6,041 nt of DNA. Source: Myxococcales bacterium. Its GTDB lineage: Bacteria > Myxococcota > Myxococcia > Myxococcales > Myxococcaceae. The notes below the pieces were generated by a model, which was not told the origin of the DNA, searched no databases, and saw only the letters and a program-made list of their open reading frames with translations. Both the position numbers and the translations under genes were made by a program. The stretch lies in NCBI GenBank assembly GCA_003153055.1, contig PMBV01000562.1:1-6041 (forward strand), in the 5' to 3' direction. Positions within the stretch are counted from its first letter, which is position 1. Each line of letters opens with the position of its first letter. Shown in pieces: positions 6,024 through 6,041 of the stretch.

Positions 6024-6041
6024 GGCCCTGTCGTCTAGTGG
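6024..6041 (+). tRNA. 5' end of a tRNA, probably tRNA-Glu (runs off window)
   Basis: GGCCCTG (acceptor 5' strand), TC (positions 8-9), then GTCTAGTGG, which is the D-stem and D-loop start. The block TCGTCTAG is the same as in E. coli tRNA-Glu and is highly characteristic of tRNA-Glu across bacteria. The anticodon is beyond the window end, so the identity is strong but not proven. The promoter-like TTGACA 47 nt upstream supports a transcribed tRNA here. Confidence 0.8.

Noticed and set aside
1..6041. CRISPR array, insertion sequence, riboswitch or tandem repeat
   Set aside because: Reading both strands showed no regularly spaced repeats, transposase motifs, terminal inverted repeats or conserved riboswitch cores.

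Overview
The window is strongly GC-rich, gene-dense bacterial chromosome. The closest match by gene style is a myxobacterium or related Myxococcota. That is an inference from high GC, third-position-G/C coding, very short signal peptides, a Uma2-family remnant and a Pat-like fused acetyltransferase; no marker gene proves the taxon. I see no transposase, integrase, CRISPR array or phage gene.

Layout from left to right. The window opens inside the 3' end of a tRNA (probably tRNA-Gly), followed by a perfect 10-bp inverted repeat that could be its terminator. Next comes the 3' part of a Uma2-family (DUF820) gene on the plus strand that has lost its 5' half. A 7-bp hairpin separates it from a four-gene block on the minus strand, read right to left. 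The block begins with an 804-residue protein-lysine acetyltransferase of the Pat/PatZ type (5021 to 2607). It continues with a class I SAM-dependent methyltransferase (2563 to 1880), an alpha/beta-hydrolase lipoprotein (1848 to 928) and a small predicted outer-membrane beta-barrel protein (931 to 386). Gaps are 43 and 31 nt, and the last pair overlaps by an ATGA, so this looks like one operon. Across a 129-nt divergent spacer, an ElyC-like DUF218 inner-membrane protein runs to the right (5151 to 5921). It is followed by a possible terminator, a tRNA promoter with a perfect TTGACA, and the first 18 nt of a tRNA-Glu that runs off the window.

How the genes may work together: the first operon gene senses or uses acetyl-CoA and probably acetylates lysines, classically on AMP-forming acyl-CoA synthetases. 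The last two operon genes are envelope-directed (a lipoprotein and a barrel), and the divergent neighbour is also an envelope gene. A link between acetyl-CoA status and envelope chemistry is possible but is only an inference from gene order.

The most notable feature is the acetyltransferase. Its NDP-forming acyl-CoA-synthetase part keeps the CoA-binding folds but lacks the phospho-histidine loop, most of the ATP-grasp core and the metal-ligand motif, while the GNAT domain looks intact. I found no clear evidence of an entirely new biological system.
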